Positions 1-9,104 are shown, counted from the stretch's first letter. The stretch: 64,000 nucleotides of DNA from Haloferax gibbonsii ATCC 33959 (GCF_000336775.1 NZ_AOLJ01000014.1:164642-228641); one strand, 5' to 3'. Made by a program: numbers and translations. Notes: generated by a model from the letters alone, not told the origin.

Positions 1-1216
1 CCGCGACGCCGGTCACTACCGCGTCGACGGGCCCGAGGAGGCCGATGTCGCCATCATGAACACCTGTACGGTCGTGGAGAAGACGGAGCGGAACATGCTC
101 CGTCGGGCCAAAGAGCTGGAGGCGGAGACGGCGGACCTCATCATCACGGGCTGTATGGCGCTCGCGCAGGGCAACGACTTCCGCGAGGAGGGTATCGACG
201 CCCAGATTCTCCACTGGGACGACGTGCCGACCGCCGTCACCAACGGCGAGTGCCCGACTCCCGGTCCCGGCGTCGAACCCGTCTTGGACGGCGTCGTCGG
301 CATCCTGCCAATCGCCCGCGGCTGTATGTCGAACTGCTCGTACTGCATCACGAAGTTCGCCACCGGTCGGGTCGATTCCCCCTCGGTCGACGAAAACGTC
401 GAGAAGGCGCGGGCGCTCGTCCACGCCGGCGCGAAGGAACTCCGCATCACGGGACAGGACACCGGCGTCTACGGCTGGGACAAGGGCGACCGGAAGCTCC
501 CCGAGCTACTGGACCGCATCTGCACCGAAATCGACGGCGAGTTCCGCGTTCGCGTCGGCATGGCCAACCCCGGCGGCGTCCACGGCATCCGCGAGGAACT
601 CGCCGCGGTGTTCGCCGAACACGACAAGCTCTACAACTTCATCCACGCGCCGGTGCAGTCCGGCTCCGACGAGGTGCTCGAACACATGCGCCGCCAGCAC
701 CGCGTCGACAAGTTCAGGGAAATCGCCGAGACGTTCGACCGGGAGCTCGCGTACTGGACGCTCTCGACCGACTTCATCGTCGGCTACCCGACCGAGACCG
801 ACGAGGACCACGAGCGGTCGATGGAGCTGCTCCGCGAGATTCGCCCCGAGAAGGTCAACGTCACGCGCTTTTCGAAGCGCCCCGGCACCGACGCCGCCGA
901 CCTGAAGGGCCTCGGCGGGACGCTCAAAAAGGAGCGCTCCAAGGAGATGTCCGAGGCGAAGATGGACATCGTCGCCGCCGCCTACGACGAGATGGTCGGC
1001 ACGGAGCGCGAGGTGCTCGTCGTCCAAGAGGGCACCGGCGACTCCGTGAAGTGCCGCGACGAGGCCTACCGCCAGATAATCGTCCAGAACGCGACCGAAC
1101 ACGGCCTCGAACCCGGCGACTTCGCCCGCGTGAAGGTGACCGCCCACCAGACCGTCTACGCCTTCGCCGAACCGGTCGAGTCACAGCCCGAGCCGCGCGA
1201 ACCCACCGCCGCCTGA
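1..1216 (+). CDS. tRNA N6-threonylcarbamoyladenosine methylthiotransferase (e-MtaB/CDKAL1 type), 5'-truncated
   Basis: The reading frame is open from base 2, so the true start lies before the window. The protein is a radical-SAM methylthiotransferase that adds a methylthio group to t6A at position 37 of ANN-decoding tRNAs. The radical-SAM cluster motif CxxxCxxC (GCMSNCSYC) is encoded near 323-346. The visible N-terminal part (NTCTV) belongs to the UPF0004 domain that binds the second iron-sulfur cluster. The last ~60 residues form a TRAM RNA-binding domain (about 1020-1180), followed by a short Glu/Pro-rich tail. The archaeal/eukaryotic subtype is assigned from overall resemblance, not from a tree. 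Stop at 1214-1216. Confidence 0.9.
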   Translation, partial: RDAGHYRVDGPEEADVAIMNTCTVVEKTERNMLRRAKELEAETADLIITGCMALAQGNDFREEGIDAQILHWDDVPTAVTNGECPTPGPGVEPVLDGVVGILPIARGCMSNCSYCITKFATGRVDSPSVDENVEKARALVHAGAKELRITGQDTGVYGWDKGDRKLPELLDRICTEIDGEFRVRVGMANPGGVHGIREELAAVFAEHDKLYNFIHAPVQSGSDEVLEHMRRQHRVDKFREIAETFDRELAYWTLSTDFIVGYPTETDEDHERSMELLREIRPEKVNVTRFSKRPGTDAADLKGLGGTLKKERSKEMSEAKMDIVAAAYDEMVGTEREVLVVQEGTGDSVKCRDEAYRQIIVQNATEHGLEPGDFARVKVTAHQTVYAFAEPVESQPEPREPTAA

Positions 1217-1298
1217 GCGGTCGGGTTCGCTTCGGACCAGCACCCCCTGAACCGACCCGACCCGACCCGAACCCCCCGAACCGGTTCTCGCTCGTTTC

Positions 1299-1763
1299 TC
1301 AGTTCTCGTCGCGCCCTCGGACGCCGTCCTCGCCGACCCGGAGAAACATCCCTTTCGACGCCGGCGCGGTCGGTTCGAACCCCCAGCGCTCGTAGTAGCC
1401 GTCCACGTCGGCCAGGAGGTTCACGAACGCCGACGGCGGGGCCTCGCGGTCGAGGTAGTCCACGAGCGCGTCCATCACGCGGGTGCCGAGCCCGCGGCCC
1501 TGATGGTCGGGGTGGACCGCCACGTCGACGACCTGAAAGACGGTGCCGCCGTCGCCGACGAGCCGACCCATGCCGACGACGCGCTCGTCCGAGTCGTCGC
1601 CGCCGGTCGCTCCCTCGAAGACGACGCGCACGCCGAAAATCGTGTTCGGAACGCCGCGCTCGGCGGTCGCGAGAGACCGGGGAGGCATCCCGGCGGCGTC
1701 GCGGAGAGAGACGTACGTTTCGGGGTCGGGGAACTCGGGGACGAGACGGTAGTCGTCGGTCAC
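1299..1763 (-). CDS. GNAT family N-acetyltransferase
   Basis: A 154-residue protein with the GNAT fold signature: a central strand and acetyl-CoA pyrophosphate loop reading DVAVHPDHQGRGLGTRVMD, then a C-terminal YYERWGFEPT strand typical of small-molecule acetyltransferases. The substrate cannot be inferred. The start is GTG at 1763; a CTAAC element on the minus strand near 1789-1793 sits about 27 bases upstream, which fits a leaderless transcript. It converges on the methylthiotransferase gene and diverges from the signal peptidase gene. Confidence 0.85.
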   Translation of the reverse strand: MTDDYRLVPEFPDPETYVSLRDAAGMPPRSLATAERGVPNTIFGVRVVFEGATGGDDSDERVVGMGRLVGDGGTVFQVVDVAVHPDHQGRGLGTRVMDALVDYLDREAPPSAFVNLLADVDGYYERWGFEPTAPASKGMFLRVGEDGVRGRDEN

Positions 1764-1852
1764 GAGTCGACCGTCGAGCCGCCCGGTCCTAACGGTTTCT
1801 CTCCGCCGAACCCATCAACAGATTGATAGCGACTCGCGGGGTGACAGCACCC

Positions 1853-2440
1853 GTGTCCGACGACAGCCCATCGGAGCCCCGAACGTTCGCGAGAGACGCG
1901 CTGGAGACGGTCGCTATCGTCGCCGCGGTCGGCGCGGTGCTCTTCGCGGTGAGCGGCGTGTGGCCCCCGATGGTCGCTATCGAGAGCGGGAGCATGCAAC
2001 CGACCCTCGAACGCGGCGACCTCGTCGTCGTGACCGCGGAGGGTCGCTACGGCGGCCCCGCGGCCGACGACTACGGCGTCGTCACGGCCAACGAGAGCGA
2101 GGGCTACGGGCGGCTCGGCGGGCCGGGCGACGTCGTCGTCTACGACGCGCCGTCGCACCCCACGCCCATCATCCACCGCGCCGTCTTCTGGGTCGAGGAC
2201 GGCGAGAACTGGTACGACCGGGCCAACGAGTCCTACGCGAGCGGTGCGGACTCCTGTGCGGAGCTTCTGAACTGTCCCGCGCCGCACGCCGGCTACGTCA
2301 CCCGCGGCGACAACAACGACTACTACGACCAAGCGCAGGGTATCGCCTCGCCGGTCCGACCCGACTGGGTGCGGGCGAAAGGCCAGTTCCACGTGCCGCA
2401 CCTCGGAGCGCTCCGACTGGAAGCGCAGAAACTGTTCTGA
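1853..2440 (+). CDS. sec11: Type I signal peptidase, archaeal Sec11 type
   Basis: Membrane serine protease that removes signal peptides from Sec-exported proteins. One N-terminal membrane segment (about residues 18-37) is followed by the catalytic serine motif ESGSMQPTL (Ser47), a conserved IIHRA histidine (His108) and a C-terminal RGDNNDYYDQ box holding the Asp residues. The Ser-His-Asp pattern is that of archaeal and eukaryotic Sec11 enzymes, which have no Lys general base. A region of about 45 residues between the serine and histidine boxes is longer than in minimal enzymes. I chose the GTG at 1853 (195 residues) because an AT-rich GATTGATAG lies about 27 bases upstream; GTG 1841 and TTG 1823 are in-frame alternatives. 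Confidence 0.88.
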   Translation: MSDDSPSEPRTFARDALETVAIVAAVGAVLFAVSGVWPPMVAIESGSMQPTLERGDLVVVTAEGRYGGPAADDYGVVTANESEGYGRLGGPGDVVVYDAPSHPTPIIHRAVFWVEDGENWYDRANESYASGADSCAELLNCPAPHAGYVTRGDNNDYYDQAQGIASPVRPDWVRAKGQFHVPHLGALRLEAQKLF

Positions 2441-2455
2441 ACACCCCCCGACGCG

Positions 2456-3391
2456 TCAGCGACTGTTGCCGCCGTCGGGCGAGAACATGGTGTAGCGGTC
2501 CGTCTCGTCGTCTTCCTTCCACTCGCCGAGCTCTCGCGGGTCGATGTGGACGAACACGTCGTCGACCTCGTCGATGTTCCGAATCGCCTGGACGACCCAC
2601 GTCTCGATGTCGTGGGCCTCCGCGAGCGTCATGTCGCCTTCGACCTCGATGTGGAGGCTCACGTCGATTTCGGGGCCGACGTAGTGGGCGACCACGTCGT
2701 GTGCGCCGTAGACGTCGGGGTGCGACAGGGCGGTCTGGACGATGAGCGCCCGGAGATACTCCGGCGGCGCGGCCCCGACGAGGTAGTTCACGTTGTCGCG
2801 GACGATTTCGTAGCCGGTGTAGACGATGCCGATGGAGACGACCATGGCGGCCAGCGGGTCCAAGATTGGGTAGCCGAACTGGCCGCCGACCACGCCGACG
2901 AGCGCCGCGCCCGCGGTGAGGATGTCGTTTCGGTTGTCGACGCCAGCGGCGACGAGCGCGGGCGAGTTCTGCTCGCGGCCGACCGAGTAGCAGTAGCGGT
3001 AGAGGACGTACTTCCCCGCCGCCGCGACGACGAGGACGACGACGCCGAGCATCCCCGCGGACCCGCCGTAGGTTCCGGCGAGGATGCTGGACGTGCTCTG
3101 CCAGAGAATCGCCCCGCCGGCGGCGAAGATGCCGACCGCGACGAAAAGCGAGATGAACGGCTCGATGCGCTCGTGGCCGTGGGGGTGTTCCCAGTCCGGC
3201 GGCTTCGTCGTCAGGTAGAGGCCGCCGAGGATGATGGTGCTGTAGACCACGTCCGAGAGGCTGTTGACCGCCTCGGACCCGAGGGCCAGACTCCCGGTCG
3301 TCCACCACACGCCGCCCTTCCCGAGGACGAGAAGCAGGTTCGCCACGAGGACGACGAATCCGACTCGACGGATGGCCCGCTTTCGCTCCAT
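2456..3391 (-). CDS. Cation diffusion facilitator (CDF) family metal exporter
   Basis: A 311-residue CDF transporter with six predicted membrane segments, the family loop DWEHPHGHERIE after TM2, and a cytoplasmic C-terminal ferredoxin-like domain (VDDVFVHIDP). The transport-site residues read Asn43/Asp47 in TM2 (NSLSD) and Asp152/Asp156 in TM5 (DNRND). This is an N-D/D-D set rather than the Asp/His set of zinc exporters such as YiiP, and from family knowledge it suggests Mn(II) or Fe(II) export. A TTTGAA element near 3415-3422 lies about 27 bases upstream of the ATG. The gene converges on the signal peptidase gene. Confidence 0.88.
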   Translation of the reverse strand: MERKRAIRRVGFVVLVANLLLVLGKGGVWWTTGSLALGSEAVNSLSDVVYSTIILGGLYLTTKPPDWEHPHGHERIEPFISLFVAVGIFAAGGAILWQSTSSILAGTYGGSAGMLGVVVLVVAAAGKYVLYRYCYSVGREQNSPALVAAGVDNRNDILTAGAALVGVVGGQFGYPILDPLAAMVVSIGIVYTGYEIVRDNVNYLVGAAPPEYLRALIVQTALSHPDVYGAHDVVAHYVGPEIDVSLHIEVEGDMTLAEAHDIETWVVQAIRNIDEVDDVFVHIDPRELGEWKEDDETDRYTMFSPDGGNSR

Positions 3392-3472
3392 TACCGTGGC
3401 TTTCGGGAGTGGGGTTCAAATGCGCTTCGGGCCGGAGCGGCCTATTAGACGCACTCGACGTGAGTTTTAGAG

Positions 3473-4033
3473 TCAGTCTAATTCGAAGCGAACCGCGTCG
3501 TCGTCGGCGTCGACGACCGCGCCGTCGAGGCCGGCGAACGCCTCGCGAAGTTGGTCGTAGGAGTCGTCGAGGGCCTGCACGAGCACTTTCGTGTCGGAGA
3601 TGACCGGCATGAAGTTGGTGTCGCCGCTCCACCGCGGGACGACGTGGGTGTGGAGGTGGTCGTCGATGGAGCCGCCGGCGGCCGACCCGCCGAGGTTCTC
3701 GCCCGCGTTACAGCCGTCGGGGTCGAAGGCGGCGTCTAACGCGGCGAGCGTCTTCGATTTGAGCCGCGCGTGGTCGAGGAGTTCCGCGTCCGAGAGGGCG
3801 GCGAACTCGCCGGTGTGGCGGTACGGGATGACCATGACGTGCCCCGGCGCGTAGGGGTAGTTGTTCAGGAGGACGAACGAGTGCGGGGAGCGAGCGACGA
3901 TTTTGCTCTCTCTGTCGTCGTCGCGTTCGGGGAGCGCACAGAAGGGACAGCGGTCGTCGTCCGGGTCGTCGGCATCTTGGTCGTCGTCGCGGGCGACCCA
4001 CTCGATGCGCCACGGGGCGAACAGTTGGTCCAT
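3473..4033 (-). CDS. HIT family hydrolase/phosphorylase
   Basis: A 186-residue histidine-triad protein. The catalytic triad HLHTHVV is at His126, His128 and His130. An N-terminal CPFC (Cys29, Cys32) suggests a zinc site as in Ap4A-phosphorylase-like HIT proteins, and PGHVMVIPYRH is the typical strand-helix signature. It probably acts on dinucleoside polyphosphates or AMP-conjugates; the exact substrate is unknown. I use the ATG at 4033 because MDQLFAPWRIEWV is the conserved beginning of this subfamily; the frame stays open far upstream only because of GC-rich third positions. It lies 86 bases after the methionine aminopeptidase gene on the same strand and may be co-transcribed. Confidence 0.87.
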   Translation of the reverse strand: MDQLFAPWRIEWVARDDDQDADDPDDDRCPFCALPERDDDRESKIVARSPHSFVLLNNYPYAPGHVMVIPYRHTGEFAALSDAELLDHARLKSKTLAALDAAFDPDGCNAGENLGGSAAGGSIDDHLHTHVVPRWSGDTNFMPVISDTKVLVQALDDSYDQLREAFAGLDGAVVDADDDAVRFELD

Positions 4034-4119
4034 GGCGGCCCAACGGGACCGGACGTGCAAGCCGTTTCGGTCTCGGAGCGGTCGGTGTCGACCTCGATGC
4101 GGACCCCGACTTCGTCCGA

Positions 4120-5010
4120 TTACCGCGTGAGGTTCTCGTAGCCGTCTTCGGTGACGATGATGGTGTCTTCGGCCTGTCCGACCAGCGCGCCCTCCTCTTC
4201 TTTCAGGACGGGGTAGCCGCGCAGGATGCCCTGTTGTTCGAGCCGGCGGATGGCCATCTCGGAGCGGCCGCCCTCGAACCAGCGACCCGCGAAGGGGAGC
4301 AGTTTGTACTTCTCGCGGACCTCGTCGAGCAGTTTGCGCGACATGCGGTCGCGGACCGAGCGGTCGTTGACGAGGCTGTAAATCTCGTTTTTCGAGCCCT
4401 CGGTGACCTTGCCGGAGCCGTCGGTGGCGAACGGTTCGATGGCGACCACGTCGCCGACTTCGAGTTCGACGCCGCGCTCTGCGCCGCGGTTCGGGATGGT
4501 CGGGTCGGTGTGGGCGTCCCACTGTTCGACGCCGTGGCCCGAGAGATTGAGGACGGGCGTGTAGCCGTAGCCGCGAATCACGTCCTCGATTTCCGCGCCG
4601 ATTTTCCCGGTGTGTGCGCCCGCTTCGACCATGTCGAGGGCGGCGTCGAGCGCCTCTTCGGCGGACTCGACGAGTTCGTCGTTGCCCGAGAGGTCGACGG
4701 TCACGGCGGAGTCGGCGATGTAGCCGTCGACGTGGACGCCGACGTCGAGACAGACCATGTCCTCGCCGAACACGGTGTCGTCGTCGCGGCCGGGGCTGGC
4801 GTGCGAGGCCTCCTCGTTGACGCTGATGTTGACCGGGAAGGCGCAGCCGTCGGCGAGTTCGCGGATGCGACCTTCGGCGTACTCGGCGACTTCGAGGTGG
4901 GTGACGCCGGGTTCGACCATCTCGGCCGACTCGTCCAGCACCGTGCGCAGGACCTCCCCTGCCTCTCGATACTTCTCGACCGTCTCGTCGTCGAGGGGTC
5001 CGATGCTCAT
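4120..5010 (-). CDS. map: Methionine aminopeptidase, type II
   Basis: Removes the initiator methionine from nascent proteins. The 296-residue length matches archaeal type II enzymes, including the ~60-residue helical insertion in the C-terminal half. All five metal ligands can be placed: two Asp in CLDVGVHVDGYIADSAV, His in LSGHGVEQ, Glu in VAIEPFAT, and Glu in the terminal GQAEDTI. The ATG at 5010 gives the usual N terminus (MSIGPLDDE). A strong TATA-like CTATATAG at about 5118-5125 implies a leader of some 85 bases, unusual among these largely leaderless genes. The next gene on the strand is the HIT hydrolase. Confidence 0.95.
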   Translation of the reverse strand: MSIGPLDDETVEKYREAGEVLRTVLDESAEMVEPGVTHLEVAEYAEGRIRELADGCAFPVNISVNEEASHASPGRDDDTVFGEDMVCLDVGVHVDGYIADSAVTVDLSGNDELVESAEEALDAALDMVEAGAHTGKIGAEIEDVIRGYGYTPVLNLSGHGVEQWDAHTDPTIPNRGAERGVELEVGDVVAIEPFATDGSGKVTEGSKNEIYSLVNDRSVRDRMSRKLLDEVREKYKLLPFAGRWFEGGRSEMAIRRLEQQGILRGYPVLKEEEGALVGQAEDTIIVTEDGYENLTR

Positions 5011-5193
5011 GGCCGCGACTTCGCGGCCGCGCCGGAAAGCGATTGCGGGATGGCCGGCGACTGAGCGCGGGCCGCCGCAGCCGACTCGGATACCGTGCGA
5101 GACAAACGCACCCACGTCTATATAGCACAACATTCCGAAACTAGCAACCCTTTCTTAGGCAGGGATGTTCTGAAATAGGAGAGAACGTTTCCA

Positions 5194-5895
5194 ATGAGTG
5201 TCCCATCCTTCCACCCCGACGTCGCCGAGCAACACCTTCGAGTCGACATCGACGACTGGGACGACGTGTACGTCGTCGGCGACGTACACGGGTGTCTGCC
5301 GGCGCTCGAACGCCTCGTCGACCGGCTCGACCCGTCCGAGGACGACCTCGTCGTCTTCGTCGGCGACCTCGTGCGGAAGGGGCCGGACAGCAAGGGCGTC
5401 GTGGACTACGTCCGCGAGCGCGACAACTTCCTGACCGTCCGCGGCAACAACGAGGAGAAACTCATCCGCGGCACGAAGGAGATAGACGCGCTGACCGACG
5501 ACGACCTCGAGTGGATTTCGAACCTCCCGGTCGCTATCACGTGGGACGGGGCCATCGTCGTCCACGGCGGCATCCACCCCGAAAAGCCGCTCGACGAACA
5601 CGACGTGGACGCCCTCGAGAACACCCGGGCGATGAACCCCGGCGACAGCTACGACGGCCCGTTCTGGTTCGAGCACTACGAGGGCCCCGAGCGCGTCTTC
5701 TTCGGCCACACCGTCATGGCCCACCCCGCCGTCTTCGAGCACGCGATGGGGCTCGACACGGGCGCGGTCTACGGCGGCGCGCTCACCGCCTACGACCTCC
5801 GCGCCGACGAACTCGTCGCCGTCGAGTCCGAGGTCACCCACGAGTCCCGCAAGGACTCGAAGATTCTCGAACCGCGCCAGCCCGCGCTGGTCTGA
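5194..5895 (+). CDS. PPP-superfamily metallophosphoesterase
   Basis: A 233-residue calcineurin-like phosphatase with motifs in PPP order: GDVHG (from about residue 29), GDLVRKGPDS, GNNEE (from residue 84), VVHGGIHP and FFGHT. These build the dinuclear metal centre of PrpA/PP1-like protein phosphatases and diadenosine tetraphosphatases. The histidine normally following Asn in the GNHE motif, which acts as proton donor, is Asn86 here. Activity may be reduced or use another acid. It starts at ATG 5194, divergent from map, with an AT-rich TTTCTTAGG near 5150-5158. Substrate unknown. Confidence 0.85.
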   Translation: MSVPSFHPDVAEQHLRVDIDDWDDVYVVGDVHGCLPALERLVDRLDPSEDDLVVFVGDLVRKGPDSKGVVDYVRERDNFLTVRGNNEEKLIRGTKEIDALTDDDLEWISNLPVAITWDGAIVVHGGIHPEKPLDEHDVDALENTRAMNPGDSYDGPFWFEHYEGPERVFFGHTVMAHPAVFEHAMGLDTGAVYGGALTAYDLRADELVAVESEVTHESRKDSKILEPRQPALV

Positions 5896-5955
5896 GCCGC
5901 GCCGAGTCGGAGGCGGCGAACTAAAGGTCGCCGCCGAACCATCTCCTCTCAGCAC

Positions 5956-8223
5956 ATGTCCGACGACGAGGCTCGCGGCGGCGACTCGCAGGCCCGGCAG
6001 AGTCAGACGACCGCGCCGGTCCGCGTCCGCGAGCGCGGAGACGGCGAGTCGACCTCAGCCGACGCCGACCTCACCGACCCCGCGCTGTACCTCAACCGCG
6101 AACTCAGCGAACTCGCCTTCCACGAGCGCGTCCTCCACGAGGCGGTCGACGACCGCAACCCGCTTTTCGAGCGCGTCAAGTTCCTCTCGATTCTCACCTC
6201 GAACCTCGACGAGTTCTTCATGAAGCGCGTCGGCGGCCTGAAACAGCAGATGGCCGCCGGCGTGAGCGAACTGTCGCCCGACGGTCGGACGCCGAGCCGA
6301 CAGTGGTCGCTCGTCCTCGACCGCGCCCGCGACCTGCTCGACCGGCAGTCGGCCTGCTTTCACGACCTCGTCCGACCCGCGCTCGCCGACGCGGGCATCG
6401 AAATCGTCGGCTACGACGACCTCGCGCCCGACGAGCGGGCGGCGCTCCGCGACTACTTCGAGGCCTCGGTCCTGCCGACGCTCACGCCCCTGACGTTCGA
6501 CCCGGCGCACCCGTTCCCGTTCATCTCGAACCTCTCGCTGTCGCTCGCGGTCCGGACGACCGAGGGCGACGACGAGCCGACGAAGTTCTCGCGGGTCAAG
6601 GTCCCCGGCAACCGCCCGCGACTCGTCAACGTCGACGAGCGCGTCGGCGACGCGGACGGGGCGACCGTCGCCGATGCCTCCACCACCGAATCCGCCGGCT
6701 CAGCCGCTCCGGTAAGGTTCGTCCCGCTCGTGGCCGTCATCGAGCGCAACATCGACCTCCTGTTTCCGAACGTCGACGTCGTCGACACCTCGGCGTTCAG
6801 GGTGACGCGGAACGCCGAGGTCCGCCGGAACGAGGAGGTCGCCGAGGGCCTCATCGCCACGATAGAGGACGTGCTCCGCCAGCGTCGGTTCGCCACGGTC
6901 GTTCGGCTGGAAGTCCAGTCGGGCACGCCCGAGGCGGTCCGCGACCTGCTCGCGGAACAGCTCGACGTGGACGACCCCGAGGTGTTCGAGCGCGACCTGC
7001 CGCTGGACTACGGGGCGCTCACGTCGCTTTTCGACCTCGACCGCCCGGAACTCGAAGTCGAGCCGTGGACGCCGCAGCCCCACCCGCGGTTCGCCGGGCG
7101 CTCCGCCGACGACCCCGAGTCGGTGTTCGCCGAAATCGCCCGGAAGGACGTGCTCGTCCACCACCCGTACCACTCGTTTACGGGCACGGTGGGAACGTTC
7201 CTCGCGGCCGCCGCGGCCGACCCGGACGTGCTGGCCATCAAAGCCACCATCTACCGGACCGCGCCGGACTCCGAGGTCATCGAGACGCTCATCGAGGCCG
7301 CGAAGAACGGCAAGCAGGTCGCGGTGATGGTCGAACTCAAAGCGCGGTTCGACGAGGAGAACAACCTCCGGTGGGTCCGCCGCCTCGAAGAGGAGGGCAT
7401 CCACGTCGCCTACGGCACTATCGGGCTGAAAACCCACTCGAAGACGGCGCTCGTCGTCCGCGAGGAAGACGACGAGGTGCGACTGTACTCCCACGTCGCC
7501 ACCGGGAACTACCACTCCCAGACGGCGAAGCTCTACACCGACCTCGGGCTGTTCACGACCGACCCCGACATCGGTCACGACCTCGTGCGCCTGTTCAACT
7601 TCTTCACCGGCCACTCGCGGCAGGAGACCTACCGGAAACTGCTGGTCGCGCCGACGAACCTCCGCGAGGAGATGACTCGGCTCGTCCGCCGGGAGGCCGA
7701 CCACGCCCGCGCCGGCCGCGACGCCCGCATCGTCGCCAAGATGAACTCCCTCGAGGACCCCGCGATGGTCCGCGAACTCTACGAGGCGTCGATGGCGGGC
7801 GTCGATATCGACCTCGTGGTCCGGGGCATCTGCCGGCTCAGGCCCGGCATCGAGGGGCTCTCGGAGAACGTCTCGGTGTCGAGCGTCGTCGGGCGGTTCC
7901 TCGAACACTCGCGTATCTTCTACTTCGAGAACGGGGGCGAGCCGGACTACTACGTCGGTTCCGCGGACTGGATGACGCGCAATCTCGACCGCCGGGTCGA
8001 GGCCGTCGCGCCCGTCGAAGACCCGGAACACCGCGCCGAACTCGACGCCGTCCTCGACGCGCTCCTGTCGGACAACCGCCGGCGCTGGGTGATGGACGCC
8101 GACGGTCGGTACCAGCAACTACGCCCGACAGACGACGCACAGGAAGTCGAGGCGCATACTGTCCTGATGAACCGGGCGCTGGCGGAGACCCACCGGTCGA
8201 AGAACGGCGACCACGAGTCGTAG
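5956..8223 (+). CDS. ppk1: Polyphosphate kinase 1
   Basis: A 755-residue PPK1, which reversibly polymerises the gamma-phosphate of ATP into polyphosphate. After a low-complexity N terminus of ~35 residues come the N domain (YLNRELSELAFHERVL), the head domain and the two phospholipase-D-like catalytic domains. The autophosphorylated histidine lies in GLKTHSKTALVV (His494). The second conserved region includes SHVATGNYHSQTA and the C-terminal YYVGSADWMTRNLDRRVE. An insert of about 25 residues (DADGATVADASTTESAGSA) between the head-domain strands is rich in Ala, Ser and Thr. The gene lies 60 bases after the phosphatase gene, with an ACTAAAGG element near 5920. Confidence 0.95.
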   Translation: MSDDEARGGDSQARQSQTTAPVRVRERGDGESTSADADLTDPALYLNRELSELAFHERVLHEAVDDRNPLFERVKFLSILTSNLDEFFMKRVGGLKQQMAAGVSELSPDGRTPSRQWSLVLDRARDLLDRQSACFHDLVRPALADAGIEIVGYDDLAPDERAALRDYFEASVLPTLTPLTFDPAHPFPFISNLSLSLAVRTTEGDDEPTKFSRVKVPGNRPRLVNVDERVGDADGATVADASTTESAGSAAPVRFVPLVAVIERNIDLLFPNVDVVDTSAFRVTRNAEVRRNEEVAEGLIATIEDVLRQRRFATVVRLEVQSGTPEAVRDLLAEQLDVDDPEVFERDLPLDYGALTSLFDLDRPELEVEPWTPQPHPRFAGRSADDPESVFAEIARKDVLVHHPYHSFTGTVGTFLAAAAADPDVLAIKATIYRTAPDSEVIETLIEAAKNGKQVAVMVELKARFDEENNLRWVRRLEEEGIHVAYGTIGLKTHSKTALVVREEDDEVRLYSHVATGNYHSQTAKLYTDLGLFTTDPDIGHDLVRLFNFFTGHSRQETYRKLLVAPTNLREEMTRLVRREADHARAGRDARIVAKMNSLEDPAMVRELYEASMAGVDIDLVVRGICRLRPGIEGLSENVSVSSVVGRFLEHSRIFYFENGGEPDYYVGSADWMTRNLDRRVEAVAPVEDPEHRAELDAVLDALLSDNRRRWVMDADGRYQQLRPTDDAQEVEAHTVLMNRALAETHRSKNGDHES

Positions 8224-8296
8224 CGTGCCCGACACGACTGGCCCGCACGTTTAGTTGGACAGAAGACATATTCTGGTCCACGTTGCAGACGAGTCT

Positions 8297-8773
8297 ATGA
8301 ACTCTCCTCACCACCGAAGACGTATCCTCCAGCGTACCGGCATCGTTCTCGTCTTCGGAATCGGTCTCGCAGGATGTCTCGCCGACACACCGACTGGTGA
8401 TGGCTCACCCACCACGACACACCCCGAGACGACCGATGACCAGACGGCAACACCGGAATCCGAGACAGCAGTTCCACTCGCCGAAATTTCAGACGAGGAC
8501 GCCAAAGCCCGAGCGCTCGCCGCCGAGGAAACCTATCTCGAAAACCGTCTGCAGAACGCCACCTGTCTCCTGAGTTGGGGAACGACACCGACGACGGCGA
8601 GCAAAGAAGCGATGGTCGTCGAACGCTCTGCTGACGGCGTCGTCGTCGACGTGACGCATCCGTACTGGTACGGCAAAGAAGGCGAAGAAGCGGACTCGTC
8701 CTCGGAGGCGCTCTACCTCGTGACCGAGACGGATGTCGAACGCACCAGCGGTGACGACGTCTCTCCCTGTTGA
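8297..8773 (+). CDS. Predicted lipoprotein, haloarchaeal, unknown function
   Basis: A 158-residue exported protein. The N terminus HHRRRILQRTG followed by a hydrophobic stretch and the lipobox LAGC (Cys near residue 27) predicts Tat-type export and lipid anchoring, as for most haloarchaeal lipoproteins. A Thr/Pro/Asp-rich linker follows. The mature domain (about residues 65-158) has no motif that I recognise. The ATG at 8297 is supported by CATATT at 8267-8272, 27 bases upstream, which indicates a leaderless transcript. The end converges with the lipoyl-domain gene. Confidence 0.75.
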   Translation: MNSPHHRRRILQRTGIVLVFGIGLAGCLADTPTGDGSPTTTHPETTDDQTATPESETAVPLAEISDEDAKARALAAEETYLENRLQNATCLLSWGTTPTTASKEAMVVERSADGVVVDVTHPYWYGKEGEEADSSSEALYLVTETDVERTSGDDVSPC

Positions 8774-8806
8774 CCCGAACAGCGTACCGCCGAAAAATAG
8801 CCGTCG

Positions 8807-9067
8807 TCAGGCGCTCGGTTGCACCCGCGCGAGCACGTCGCCGCGGTCGAAGTCGCCGCCCTCGGCGACGAGTATCTCCGTGACCGTCCCCGCGGTCGGC
8901 GCGGCCACGTCGATGCTCACCTTCTCGACCTGTATCTCGCAGAGCGTCTCTCCCTCGTCGACCGCCGACCCCTCGCGGACGAACCAGTTGGCGAGGTAGC
9001 CCTCGGCCACGTCGTCGGCGTCGTCGGGCCACGAATCGGCCGAGTTCACGTCGACCGCGTCGCTCAT
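8807..9067 (-). CDS. Free-standing biotin/lipoyl attachment domain protein
   Basis: An 86-residue protein consisting of one lipoyl domain and nothing else. The modified lysine is in the beta-turn motif QVEKVSIDV (Lys49), flanked by the GETLCEI and PTAGTV strands typical of E2 lipoyl domains. There is no peripheral-subunit-binding or acyltransferase domain. It is the third gene of the minus-strand E1alpha-E1beta operon (37-base gap), so it is probably the swinging-arm acceptor for that E1. The acyltransferase (E2 core) and E3 must come from elsewhere or be dispensable. Confidence 0.85.
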   Translation of the reverse strand: MSDAVDVNSADSWPDDADDVAEGYLANWFVREGSAVDEGETLCEIQVEKVSIDVAAPTAGTVTEILVAEGGDFDRGDVLARVQPSA

Positions 9068-9104
9068 CGTCCGCCTCCGTCCCCGTCTGTTTCGGGCGCT
9101 CGTC

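Noticed and set aside
3473..5128. Very long minus-strand frame running through the HIT and map region
   Set aside because: The part upstream of 4033 is an Arg/Pro-rich shadow in the wrong frame over map; only the C-terminal HIT portion is a real protein.
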